Of a DNA stretch of 64,000 bases, positions 35,930 to 47,016 are shown in pieces (the stretch's first letter is position 1; every line of letters starts with the position of its first letter). Made by a program: the position numbers and the translations under genes. The stretch comes from Labia minor. Lineage: Eukaryota; Arthropoda; Insecta; Dermaptera; Spongiphoridae. The notes under the pieces are model-generated. The model saw nothing but the letters and a program-made list of their open reading frames with translations, ran no database searches and was not told where the DNA came from. Location of the stretch: the NCBI GenBank assembly GCA_963082975.1, contig OY720344.1, forward strand, positions 91,828,538 through 91,892,537. Reading direction: 5' to 3'.

Positions 35930-38900
35930 CTAGAAAATACAAAAATTAATTTTAATTATTCTTAATAAAAACGTTTTTTTTTTTATATATACTCTATATA
36001 TTTATTTTATTTATCATAAAAAACTTTAAATGTCGTATAAGTTAATAATAATAAATAAAATCTTTATCAATTTATTATAAGAATATTGAATATCAAATTT
36101 GTATTATCTTATACAATATAAATATTAATTATAATAATAATTTTCATTTTAAATTAAAAATTATAAATATGAATTTAAATAATTAAATTTATCTTTTCTA
36201 TTTCAAATATTAATTCAGATTATAATCTAAAACTTATACTTGTTCATTAAATTATCAAATATTCTTATTTAAAATGAGTTTGTATTTGGTTATTAACTAA
36301 TTGATATAAATTTACCAAATAATATGAATAATATCATGAAAGAAATTAAAATCAATATAAAAAATAGTATAAATAATAAAATAAAATAAAATAAAAAATA
36401 AATAAATTAATAATTGTTTAAAAATTGTATTACCGATTATTTTATTTTGTTGTTGAAGATTTTCAAATCGAAGTATATTATTCTTTCCAAAGGTAAGTTT
36501 TACATCTAAGAAAGTATTTTTCAAATATTTGACACCCTTCTTTTCAATAATTTCATATTTGGTTGTAGATTCAGCTATTATACTTGCTAAATTAAAAAAT
36601 AAAAATATATAATGAGAGATTACAAAAGTATACGTGCCTTTTAATAGACAAAGACTTACTAGCATTGGCTATGAATTTTCCATTGCCTTTAATTGGGATT
36701 AATAAAAATCTAGCGTTAAGATTATAATCACCATCCATATCCACTTTTCCTAAATCTATTTTTATCATAACATCGAAATTATTATTTTTTGTTTCAGTTC
36801 TAAAGAAAGAAATATTACAAAAATTAAATTAATAAAAGGAGTGTATAAAAAGCAAATATTAATTATAGTTAATATTATTAATTTAATTAATAGTTAATTA
36901 TAGTACATTTAGTTATTTTTCTTTAAAGAAAACAACCATATTTATATATATATATATATATATATATTTAAAATTCAGTCATATTTATTGTATTATTAAA
37001 TAGCAGAGGTTCCCAATCTTTTCTCGTTTGCGACTCCCTAAATAATCGGATTTTTTCGAGGTTCCCTTAATACATAAGATTTTTATATAAATTTTTTACT
37101 TTCTTGAAAAATTGGAAAACTTTCCTTTTTTAATTACACATTTAACAGCGAAAAATTAAAAAGCTTACAAGATTGTTGGCGCAAAATTTCAAGTATTAGA
37201 AAATTTAATTGAATATTTCACGGCGCCCTAATGACGGCATCGCTGCTCCCCTTTGGGAATCACTGTTATATAGTAAACATCTAAAAAATAAGTTGACCTG
37301 TGGCCAGGTCCGAACCGACCGACGGTTTGAAGTAAATTAATTTTCAGCTACAGAAACAATTTCAAATAATTTTAATATATCTATTAATGTAATAAAAAAT
37401 AAATAATAAATATAAACATTTTTAATTTTATTTTATTTATAATATATATGCAAGACCAGGCTGTGACGTCATGAATGGCTGGATGACGTCATATAATTTT
37501 AAATCAAGAAAAAACTAATAAATATGATTTTCCCGAGGATAAAACCAATACAAAGTGCATGATTCGTGGTGATATATAAAAAAATCTCCTCATGTGCAAT
37601 TTGGTGTGAAAATAACCCTTCCCTTCCTATCGTCGATCGCTAATACTACCACTTCCGGTTTCCAGATTTGCACCAAAAGTTGATCAATTCATCCCACTGA
37701 TGCATTAAGTAAATATACCAAATTTCATCAAAATCCGTTCAGCCGTTCAGGCTGTACACATCTATACGGACAGACGGACGGACGGACAGACATCATGCTA
37801 AAAATACTTTTTTCTGTTAAGAAAATGCATGATTCGTGGAGATATGTAAAAATCTCCACATGTGAAATTTGGTGTGAAAACAATACCTCCCTTACTATCG
37901 TCGGTCGGTAAAAAGGAAGAAAAAATATATTCTGCTCAGACTGATAATTTAGGAAATCAAACTTGAACTCTCAATATTAAACTCAGCATCATTTTAACGT
38001 GTATCAATTAAATAATCATTAAATATTAATATTATATAATTATACTTTCTGTTAGACAATCATTCTAATCAATATTAAATAAATAATATAAAAAATAAGT
38101 AAAAAAACAGCAAAAATTTCCATATAATTATATGAACAAAATAAATTGAATGCATTCATACAAAAATACTACTAAATATAAATAAATGCTAAAAATAGAG
38201 GATTCAGGGTGCCGATATCACTTACCAGGCGCGAAAAAAGGACCAAATAGTATCTATATGGATGTGTGATTTAATTTTCTTAAACTTTATAAAATACACC
38301 AAATATACCAATTTTTAATGATTCAGTTTTTACTCAGAATAATTAAATATATAATTAATTTTAAATTTTAAAATAAATTACTTCAGTTAATTAAAATTAA
38401 ATAAATAAATAAAATATCATGAAAGCGCTACTCTACTAGAAAGTTAGCCCCAGAAATTATTTTATTTCTTGAGTCAAGTCACTCACTCAATTAAAGATAC
38501 AAACAAATAATTTCATAAAAAATAAACCTAAAATATTATATAGAAAATGAAAATAAATTTTTACTTGAATTTTTAAAAATTAATTATAAAATTTATTAAT
38601 GATTTTTCTTTTAATCTTAAAATCGAAAATATTTATTTGGAGCATGAAACAAAATCATTCAATCAATTATATAATTTATATTAATTATTTATTTAAATAT
38701 ATATATATATATATATATAATTTTTTATTTTCAAATGACAATACTTACTTTAAATCCAAAATTTTAAATCTATTCAATCCATAAACATTTAATTTTTTCA
38801 AATCCATTACAAATTCCCCATTTACCGTTTTTTGATCAAGTTTAATTTCAGGTACATAAAATGGATCAATAGGAGGGAGACCCATTTCAGGAATTCCTGT

Positions 38901-41900
38901 ATTTATATATAATTATTATTAAATAGAAATTAAAACAAAAACTTAAAATAATTAAAATTAATACATAAATAAATAAGAAATATGATTTAGAAAAAAATAC
39001 TGAAAAATATTATTAATTAAGAAAATAATTCTTTTAACTGTTTTTAATAATTATAATATTTGAATGTTCGAATATATTTTTTATTTAATATAATTTTTAA
39101 TTAATAGTCATTTTAAATGTTGATACTATTATATTGTAGAATGGAAGGTTAAGCAATTTCTATTATTTATACTGGAAAATTTTTTATTCTCTATGAAGAT
39201 CAATCATTATCAATCTTATGTTAAAGTTAATAAAGTTTCCAATCACTTTCACAATGAATGAAAAATATATAATGTATAATTGTCAAGGAAAACAAGTAAT
39301 TTCAATTCACTTAAATAGAAAAATTAAAATTAACATTAATCACAATATTAGTTTTAATTTTATTTATCATTAATTTATCAATTAATAGTTAATTGATGAT
39401 TTTCAAAATAAATTGAATTAAAAATTAATTGATATAAAAAATATGATTTATGATTAAAATTTATTATTTATTATAATATGGGCTTACCTTTCAGTAAATA
39501 AGGTCTTATTGGAATTATCGAATTGAGAATACAGTCTTTTAAATTTGGCGATGAAAAACTACATTTCTGGATATAACTCGCTAAAAATGGAAAATAAATA
39601 TTATATTTTTATTTTGTAATTGATTTGAAAGTCATAACGATTATTATAATACTGAAAAGTATTAATTTAATTACTTATACTATGGTAAGTAATATTATAC
39701 TTTATATTTTATATATATTTATCTTAAATCTAAGCTTAAATTAAAATAAAATATACGAGATATTTTTTTAAGTAGAGTGTAACCTGTAACACACATTCAC
39801 CATTGTCATCTCATTTCATAAGTATAATATTACCCAAAATTAATTTTCTCAAAATTATATTTATTAATTAATTTATTAAAGATATTTAAATATTGAAAAT
39901 AATATACAATGAAAAAAAATAATAAATTTGATTATATTATGCATATTAGGCAAGTCAACTCCTATGAACCTGACCTTAAATTTGAACAAGTTTTTTATTT
40001 CGATTTTTTTTTTTAGAAATATTATTTATTTACTCAATCTATTCGATTAAATATGATTTTTATGATATGACCTAGTTTCTTTATACGCAAATCAGCAGAA
40101 ATATTATATACATATATAAATATATAGGTTTAAAGAGTTATATACATATATAGGTTTAAAAAATTCTCTCTTTTACAATAGATGGTAATAATTGTATATT
40201 TAATAATGACATTTCAATGTATTTTTATAATAAGGAGGATACTGATCAATCAGTAAGTCAAGGTTGTCAGATCACCTAGTAAAAGAATCGAATTGCAAAT
40301 ACGAGTATATATATATATAATACTGTGACCCTGTCCCACTATCAATCGATTTCAATCTTAAGTCTTGTATAGTGAAATATATAAGACAATAAAAAATATA
40401 CATAGTAGATTGACAAAAAAAAAAAGTGAAATCGTTCTTTGCTTGGCCTATCATATCAAAAGCAAATTATAGGAATCATAGGAACAATGGAAATAAATAA
40501 TTTATGTATATTGCGATATGCTTGATAGCTTTGAATTAGTTTATATGTTTAAATTATAAGGTCAATCAATTATTTAAATATTTTTAAATAAATTTATATT
40601 ATTTTTTTTAAAAATAATTTACTAAAGAAATGTTTATTTATTTATTTATTTATTTTTTAATCTATGCTCATTTTACCCAGCCTATGCATTTGTTAAATAG
40701 TTGTTTAATCTTAAGTTCGGCAAACTCAAACTATAAATGAGCCACTCAGAAGCTAAAGCGATTAACTCCACATATAAACAAACTGAGAAAATGAAGCCTA
40801 AAGTTCACTGTTTGCATTAAATTCAGGGTATTGATTATTGATTGCATTGCAATATTAAGATTATCAAGTTCAATATTCACTTCATTTTATGCAGATTAAA
40901 TTACATTACATTACTAGCAAAATTTTAACAATTGGAGTTAATTGGAGTGGCTTCTGAATGGTTCAAATATGTATTAAGCTACCTGTACAAAATGGAATTA
41001 TTAATTAGGAAAAATTTCATTGATTTCTTATTTATAATAAATTTGATATTAGATTAAAATAAATATATGAGTATATATTTAAATATTATATTGTCTAATC
41101 ATAAATTAATCATAAACTATAGTTTTAATAATGTACGCCCATTTAATGATTAAAAAATTATGAATCTGAGAAAATTTAAAATTTAAAATAATTAAATCTA
41201 TTATGACACGATAAATATTCTGATAATAATATTTTTTCACGGGCACATATATATGCATAGATATATATATATACCCGTGATATATATACAATATACAATA
41301 TTTAATTTTCTCCTAGTTCGAAGACCACTTCATTAAGATATCGTGATTATATTTAAATTTAATCTATTTATTTCCAATAGATACTTAGGAATTTTCATTT
41401 TTAATTGGATAATATTACTAGAATAGACAAAATATAATTTGAGGCGTATCATCCAAATTATCGTGTTACGAGAAGTTTAATTAAAAGATAATTAAAAATT
41501 AATAAAAAAAAATAAATTATCAATGTTATTTTGTTATCCTGTTTTCCACTAAGAATGATAACAGAAGTATTTAATTTTAATCGTCTTTATTTTTTAACTC
41601 TGATCACATTTTTCTTTGTTAAAATTTCTATTCTAGACAAAAAAAAAACAATTTTTTTTTTAAAGGAATACAAATCATTTTATATCCATTTACATTTATT
41701 TATAATTTAAACCAGGAAAATGTTTGTAATATTATATAATTATTTTTAATTGAAAAGAAGGTAATTATAATTAATGGTCATTTAGTCATGGATTTGGATA
41801 AAACTTTATCAGTGGGTTCCTTTTTTAATTCCAAATAAACTTTTCTTATGCAATTTTTGGAGATCGCTTCTAGTTTAAGAGATAAAAATTATTAAGTTTG

Positions 41901-44900
41901 ACAGATTAACTGATTATGAACGTCGAAATGTGTTCAGCTATTAAGTAATGTTTTATTCACTAATTCACTAATTATTCACTTATTCACTAATTTTTAGTTT
42001 TTTCCTTTCGGTTTGGATATAGGGAAATTAGTTATTTTTTTAATTTTTCTATATCCAAACCGAACTAAAAAATACCGAAAATTAGTGAAGCCCTCTTCTA
42101 GCGCAATCAAAAAATCTATTATAAATATAATAGCTATATTGAGAATTTATATGAAAATTTTAATAATTTTAATCTCGTAAACTAGAAGCGACCCGTAAAA
42201 ATTGCATAAGAAAAGTTTATTTGGAATTAAAAAAGGAACCCACTGATAAAGTTTTATCCAAATCCATGACTGGATGACCACTCAATATAATTACCGAAAA
42301 GAAAAATGTATTTAGATAAACATATTTGGGAAAAGGACTTTAGCTCCTAATGATACTAATTAATATTTATAAATATATCTATTACCTTTAAATTAAACTA
42401 TTTATTTCACACAATAGCAATCAATCACTAAAAAAATGAAATAAATAAATTTGTGTATTTATATCTAAGATGCTAGTAAACTCGAAAGTTCTTGAACTTA
42501 GAACTTCACTTTTCCAAATTTTTGAAATATCATTATTCAATTCCTATCTTCACTCAAATGCTTTATTAAACGTATTTTAGTTTATATTTCTAATTCAACG
42601 AACCCTAAGTATACCTAGAGTTCGTTTCCCAATTGGTTTCACTATCGATGATTTTTATAACAATTTTCCTATCATTGCTTATTATGTATTATCCACAATC
42701 TCAAATGGGATTGAAAAAAAATATTCTAACCATTTGATTAAAACCAGAAAAATATTTGAGTTGTAGCATTTCATTTTGGGTACAGCTTTGAGTAACACTT
42801 GATCTACTCGGAACGTTAATTAACAATTGCAAAAAGTATTCTTGTTTTTGATTTTAATTTTGTATGCGGCATTGATTAAGATTTAGCTAAAAAGATTTCC
42901 AGCAGCAAAGAACATTCAAGAAATGAGAACAAAATATTTTTTTTATGATATGATTTTTAAAATATCGCCAGAAAATTTTCGATGTCGAGATTTGTTTTTA
43001 TACGTTTTGAAGGTTCCTGAGTCATTTTCACTAAAGTTGAGAAAAATCTGTGTGTGTGTATACATGTGTAAGTATGTAGAAAAGATAACGCAAAAACGGT
43101 TTGAGCTAGAACAATGAAATTTGGTACACGGGCATTATTCAAAATTCGCAGTTTTCTATCAACTTTTGAGAAATGTAGCTCTTTCGGAAGAGGGTCACTA
43201 CCTACCAAGTTTTCATTATTTTCCCCTAAACTGACCGTAAAAATAAAGATTATGTTTTTTAGTTTTTCACAAATTAAAAATTGTATAAAACTGCTATATA
43301 TAGAAATTTTAGCTTGATTGAATCGCTGAAAGTACCGGAATTAATTTTTTAACACACTGTCTGGCAATCACGCGCCATCAGCAAAGAGCCAATCACGCGC
43401 TGGTTTAATAAATATTAGTATTTATTTTTATTTATAATTTAATTAATTAAATTTCATTTAAATTTAATATATGTTAATTAATCCAATTCAAATTTGCGTG
43501 ATAGTCGAGTGGAGACACGCGAGATTTTTTATCTAAAATTTGATTATTAATAAAATTAAGTAATATATAAAATATTCAAGCTTACTTATTCATTGTAAAT
43601 CTTCATAATATATATATATATATAAATTATTATTATTATTTGTATCACATTAAAATAAGCAAAAATGATGACAAGATTTAAAATATAAATATAATAGATA
43701 AAAAAGATAGTAATATAATTGAATAAATTAGCATCCTATACAAAAATGCATAAAGTTTTCTATTATGAAATTATTATTTTAAAATTCTTTAAAAAAATAA
43801 ACAATTTCATAACAAATATGAAATATATATATATTACTTTTAGCCAACACATCACTCTTCGTTTTGTTCCGTTCTAGAGATAACAAGTTCAGACTTGTCC
43901 TTATAAGATTTAACACACACAACTTCTGCTTAAAGTTCGGGGCTACTTGCAGATCGTCGTAAAGCTGACGCAGGAAGGAAATTATTAAAATTTATTTAAT
44001 TAAAAAGTCCTTATAGTGGACGCGATGAGTAGATGTCCTAGATCCGTACTAGCTTGTGTAGAGATGTCTTGCTTTAACTTTAAAACGGGCCGCAAGCGGC
44101 CCCGAACTTTAATCTAAGAAGTAATTGTTTGTAATAAGTCGTTTAAATACAAGTATGAACTGAAAAATTAAAATTTAAATTTATTTTCCAATTAAAAAAA
44201 AAAATAATGATTTCAATTATCCACTAATGTGGATTTTTCACACAGTTGGTATTAAGTTTCTCCCTCGGACAACAAAGCTAACAGATTAAAAAATGAAATC
44301 CAATTGAAAAAGAGCATTTCTATGCAAATTTATATAATTTTTATCTATGAAACTAGAAGAGATCCAGGATTATTTTATTTGAAAATCTTTTTTTGGAACT
44401 AAAAAAGGAATCTACTGGTAAAATTTCATTAGCATCCAAGCGCGAGTCCGGTAAACTATAAAATTACCTAAGTATTTTTGAATATTGGATTGCTATACTT
44501 TATTAAATATTAATATATATATTGAAGGTTACAAAATTAATTAAAAATTACATTTTTATTAATAAAATACTTACTATATATATATAAAATATTAATAAAA
44601 GAATATAATTTATTTTTAAATTCCTTAGGAATGATCTTATTAGATTAAAATCAATAAAATGTTTGTACTTGTAAAACATTCCAATTAAATAGCGGCGTTA
44701 TAGAAAATAATATAAAATTTGAACTCTTCAAAATAAATAATAAAGTTCATATAGAAGTCAGTAATTTTCTATACTATACAATCAAATGAAATAAATATCA
44801 TTTTCAATTTGAGTTATTAATCAAATGCTATTCAATATTCTAATCAAGTTCTCTTATTCTTTGATTGAAATTTATATTTTATATCTTACCCGAGAATTAC

Positions 44901-45838
44901 CATGAATAGAGCTACTATTCATCTGTTTTAAAAATATTTTTGTAATAGGGACTTATTTTCAAGTGAAAAATTAAATTAGGAAAATTATGAATAATTTATT
45001 AAGAAAAATTATTAAGGATAAATTGCATATACCTTCTCTATTCTATATTTATTAAATTTGTTTTTAAATAAAATATTACATTATAATTTAATCAGGAAAT
45101 AAACAAATCAAAATTAATTGAACTAATAAATTCTTTTATATTTATTGATTAATTATTGATGTTTATATTGAATCTATTTTTTCTTAATAAATAATAAAAT
45201 AAATGTCACATTTTTATTAAATTTTAAAAATTTGATTGATATTTAAAAATTATAAAATTTAAATAATTAAAAAGTATTAGCTGTTTGTTGCTTTAATACT
45301 TTATTTTGTGAATTTTATTCTAAAAATTGAAAATTAATAAAATAAAATTAATTCCTGATCTGAAGGCAAATGATGAAAATTAAATATGATAAAATCATGA
45401 TTTATCATAGCGCAGATGCTGCGATATCGTACTCAGTTATCTGATTATCTGATGCCTTTGAACATCTTAAAAGTTATCATTTAAATAACACATCTATAAT
45501 AGAATAATTTGCAAAATTACCGATTAATTTTTTAAGAAATAATAATATTTTTTTTGAAATTCAATTCTAAAAATTTTAAAAAATAATAATTTTTCCTTTA
45601 AAATATTTTTTAATTATTGTTTTTTTAATTTTTAATGTAATTCATAATTTTTTTTATTTATTTAAAAAAAAGCGAATCCAGATAAAATATGAAGTGAGAA
45701 AAAATTAAATAAAAAGTGGATAAATACATAAATAAATAAAAATAAAATTAAAAATTGTTTCATGTTAGACTTACGTAAAGTTTTAGCTTGAACAATGGTG
45801 AGCACATAAAAAATAACGACAAACGAAATTTTCCACAT
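35778..45838 (-). CDS. TO-3: divergent takeout/JHBP-family secreted protein, six exons
   Basis: Joined on the minus strand: 45838-45775, 39580-39488, 38896-38749, 36799-36660, 36586-36434, 35929-35778; 249 aa, all GT-AG, phases 1,1,2,1,1. Residues 1-18 are a signal peptide (MWKISFVVIFYVLTIVQA). The Cys pair is at 28 and 38. GIPEMGLPPIDPFYVPEIKL opens exon 3, and YNLNARFLLIPIKGNG lies in exon 4. The C-terminal motif that reads L-N-x-N-W in TO-1 and TO-2 is L-L-V-E-N-D-D here, so the conserved Trp is lost. Lys and Asn content is high, in keeping with A+T drift, but there are no stops or frame breaks, so it looks functional. It may have changed ligand or partner specificity. It is the upstream neighbour of TO-2 in the same direction. 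Confidence 0.88.
35930..36433 (-). other. TO-3 intron 5 (0.5 kb)
   Basis: A+T-rich, GTAATA...TTTTCTAG, with no other feature. Intron 4 (36587-36659) is only 73 bp. Confidence 0.75.
36434..36586 (-). CDS. TO-3 exon 5
   Basis: 153 nt; acceptor TAATTTAG, donor GTAATA. Encodes SIIAESTTKYEIIEKKGVKY through LQQQNKII. The apparent longer open frame 36665-36312 runs into the introns on both sides. Confidence 0.9.
36660..36799 (-). CDS. TO-3 exon 4
   Basis: 140 nt, two codons longer than in TO-1 and TO-2; acceptor TTCTTTAG, donor GTAAGT. Encodes TETKNNNFDVMIKIDLGKVD then MDGDYNLNARFLLIPIKGNG. Confidence 0.9.
37004..37265. mobile_element. hAT-type MITE
   Basis: Ends CAGAGGTTCCCAATCTTTTC and (reversed) CAGTGATTCCCAAAGGGG, the common hAT MITE terminus. 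Flanking octamers TTAAATAG (36996-37003) and TTATATAG (37266-37273) differ at one base. 262 bp, non-coding. Confidence 0.85.
37287..37910 (+). repeat. Repeat family A, copy A3 (full length)
   Basis: The reference copy for the family here. Order: hairpin GACCTG-tggc-CAGGTC, hairpin AACCG-accga-CGGTT, an A+T-rich stretch, then TGACGTCA at 37464-37471 and 37484-37491. Direct repeat 1 follows (about 37556-37641, ending TCGTCGATCGCTAA), then a middle segment with ATCCGTTCAGCCGTTC and a (GGAC)n tract. Direct repeat 2 (about 37826-37910) ends TCGTCGGTCGGTA. No open frame or clear target duplication. Confidence 0.92.
38749..38896 (-). CDS. TO-3 exon 3
   Basis: 148 nt; acceptor AATACAG, donor GTAAGT. 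Encodes GIPEMGLPPIDPFYVPEIKL through GLNRFKILDL. Confidence 0.92.
38897..39487 (-). other. TO-3 intron 2 (0.6 kb)
   Basis: A+T-rich, GTAAGC...AATACAG, nothing else recognised. Confidence 0.75.
39488..39580 (-). CDS. TO-3 exon 2
   Basis: 93 nt; acceptor ATTTTTAG, donor GTAAGC. Encodes SYIQKCSFSSPNLKDCILNS then IIPIRPYLLK. Confidence 0.92.
41760..42295. mobile_element. Foldback element with ~118-bp inverted repeats and inner palindrome
   Basis: The left arm (41760-41878) and right arm (42177-42295) are inverted copies of each other, matching almost base for base through words such as AACTTTATCAGTGGGTTCC and ATAAACTTTTCTTATGCAAT. Between them a second inverted pair (about 41984-42021 and 42049-42090, containing CGGTTTGGATATAG and CTATATCCAAACCG) makes a nested palindrome. 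Non-coding; about 536 bp. Confidence 0.88.
42960..43255 (+). repeat. Repeat family D, copy 1
   Basis: Shares several blocks with the inverse copy at 46665-47016: AAATTTTCGATGTCGAGA, GAAGGTTCCTGAGTCA, GCAAAAACGGTTTGAGCTAG, TTTTCTATCAACTTTTGAGA and GACCGTAAAAATAAA. A (GT)n tract sits in the middle in both. The open frames here on both strands do not survive in copy 2, so it is not a gene. Confidence 0.85.
43352..43525 (+). repeat. Repeat family C, copy 2
   Basis: Matches 1-125 from GGTTTAATA through the block GATAGTCGAGTGGAGACAC. It extends further 5' with two copies of CAATCACGCGC (about 43366 and 43391), the second inside GCCAATCACGCGC. Starts about 95 bp after repeat D copy 1. Confidence 0.65.
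43905..44140. repeat. Inverted-repeat element, G+C-richer
   Basis: TAAAGTTCGGGGCTACTTGC (about 43931-43950) is repeated in inverse form near 44092-44113 with a few changes, and the flanking ACTTCT words also pair. The loop is about 150 bp. Probably a MITE; no target duplication resolved. Confidence 0.5.
44340..44470. repeat. Diverged solo arm related to the foldback element
   Basis: Aligns with the right arm of the 41760-42295 element: AACTAGAAG, then GGAACTAAAAAAGGAA and ACTGGTAAAATTTCAT against the corresponding ACTGATAAAGTTTTAT. It ends in AATTACC. Only one arm is present. Confidence 0.65.
45775..45838 (-). CDS. TO-3 exon 1 (signal peptide)
   Basis: Encodes MWKISFVVIFYVLTIVQAKTL and one base of a Pro codon; donor GTAAGT. 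ATG about 52 nt below a TATA box. Confidence 0.86.
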
Positions 45839-45889
45839 CTTAGCTCTCGGGTAAGAAGTCGACTGGATTTGTAAACAGCCTCTAAAAAG

Positions 45890-45897
45890 ATTTTATA
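45890..45897 (-). promoter_or_regulatory. TO-3 TATA box
   Basis: TATAAAAT on the minus strand about 52 nt before the ATG, with an initiator-like CCAGTCG about 27 nt downstream. Confidence 0.65.
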
Positions 45898-46660
45898 CTA
45901 GACACTTACAAGGTTGAAAAACAGGTAATCGTTCGCTGGAAATAAAGCTCAAAAAAAAAGTCAATTTACATTAAAAGAAACTGATGACTGAGAATTAAAA
46001 AGAGTTATTAAATTAAATAAAAAAGAATATTCAAGGTTTTTTTTTAGTAATTTTAGTTTTTGATTATTTGAAACTAGATTGACTTCTTCATTAATTTTAT
46101 TCTTTTGAAAAAAAACGAAAAAATAAAAAAGTAAAAGACGTAAAAACAATTATGGTTTCGATAATTGCCCCTTTGGACCTATAAAATGACGTTGTTTCAA
46201 AATAATTGTTTTGATATTATTGTATTTAATTTTTTCCATTCGTGAAATAAAGTAGATACGACAATTTATATGAAATTAATAAAATGTATTTAAATTTCAT
46301 ATTCAAAAATATATAAATATTTGAAAAATAATTTTTTTATTGTTATTATTATAAAATTCCATGTTTACCATGAATTATATTTTGTACAAATGAATTACTT
46401 AAATTAATTATTGATAATTATCAGAGCTATTAAATGTTTGAAATAAATAAATGTTGATACGTTATAAAATTTTATATTATTATAGTGTTCAGAATGAATT
46501 TATTTAGACATTTATGTCTACTTGAATTTGAAGTTTCGGTTGCTTTTTGGAGTCATTTTCAAGACTTAATTCATATAGAGAATTTTCAGTTTAGATTTCT
46601 AATCATATGAATTCAGTTACAATTTTTAATCATATGAAAAACTATCAAACATCCTACATT
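45898..46660. other. Upstream flank of TO-3, no gene seen
   Basis: A+T-rich; the frame 45961-46149 (-) is low-complexity and unsupported. Confidence 0.5.
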
Positions 46661-46664
46661 TTTA

Positions 46665-47016
46665 TTTTTACGGTCACTTTAGAGGAAAAAAAATCAAAAC
46701 GTTGTAGGTAATGACCCTCTTGCGGTTGAGCTACATTTCTCAAAAGTTGATAGAAAACTACGAATTTTGAATAATACCCGTATACCAAATTTCATGATTC
46801 TAGCTCAATCCGTTTTTGCGTAATCTTGTCTACATACATACCCACTTACACACACACACACTCACACACATATATATATACACACATACACACACATATA
46901 CATTTTTCTCAACCTTACATTAGTGAAATTGATTCAGGAACCTTCACAACGTATACAAACATTAAATTCTCGATATCGAAAATTTTCGTGATCGCAATAA
47001 TATCTCTGGCGAGATA
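46665..47016 (-). repeat. Repeat family D, copy 2
   Basis: Inverse orientation relative to copy 1 (42960-43255), with an expanded (CA)n/(TA)n tract at 46849-46903. The frame at 46826-47017 is translated microsatellite. Confidence 0.85.

Larger units (their letters stand above)
36800..38748 (-). other. TO-3 intron 3 (1.9 kb)
   Basis: Contains a (TA)n tract near 36945-36965, a hAT MITE (37004-37265) and the full-length family A copy A3 (37287-37910), the two separated by only about 20 bp. The remainder is A+T-rich; the frame at 38599-38784 overlaps exon 3 on the wrong strand and is a shadow. Confidence 0.8.
39581..45774 (-). other. TO-3 intron 1 (6.2 kb)
   Basis: Contains the foldback element 41760-42295, repeat D copy 1, repeat C copy 2, an inverted-repeat element at 43905-44140 and a solo foldback-arm relative at 44340-44470. 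39600-41750 and 44480-45770 are A+T-rich with no recognised content. Confidence 0.75.

Noticed and set aside
36312-36665. 117-aa minus-strand open frame as a gene
   Set aside because: It is TO-3 exon 5 (36586-36434) read through into both neighbouring introns; splice sites and paralogue alignment define the true exon.
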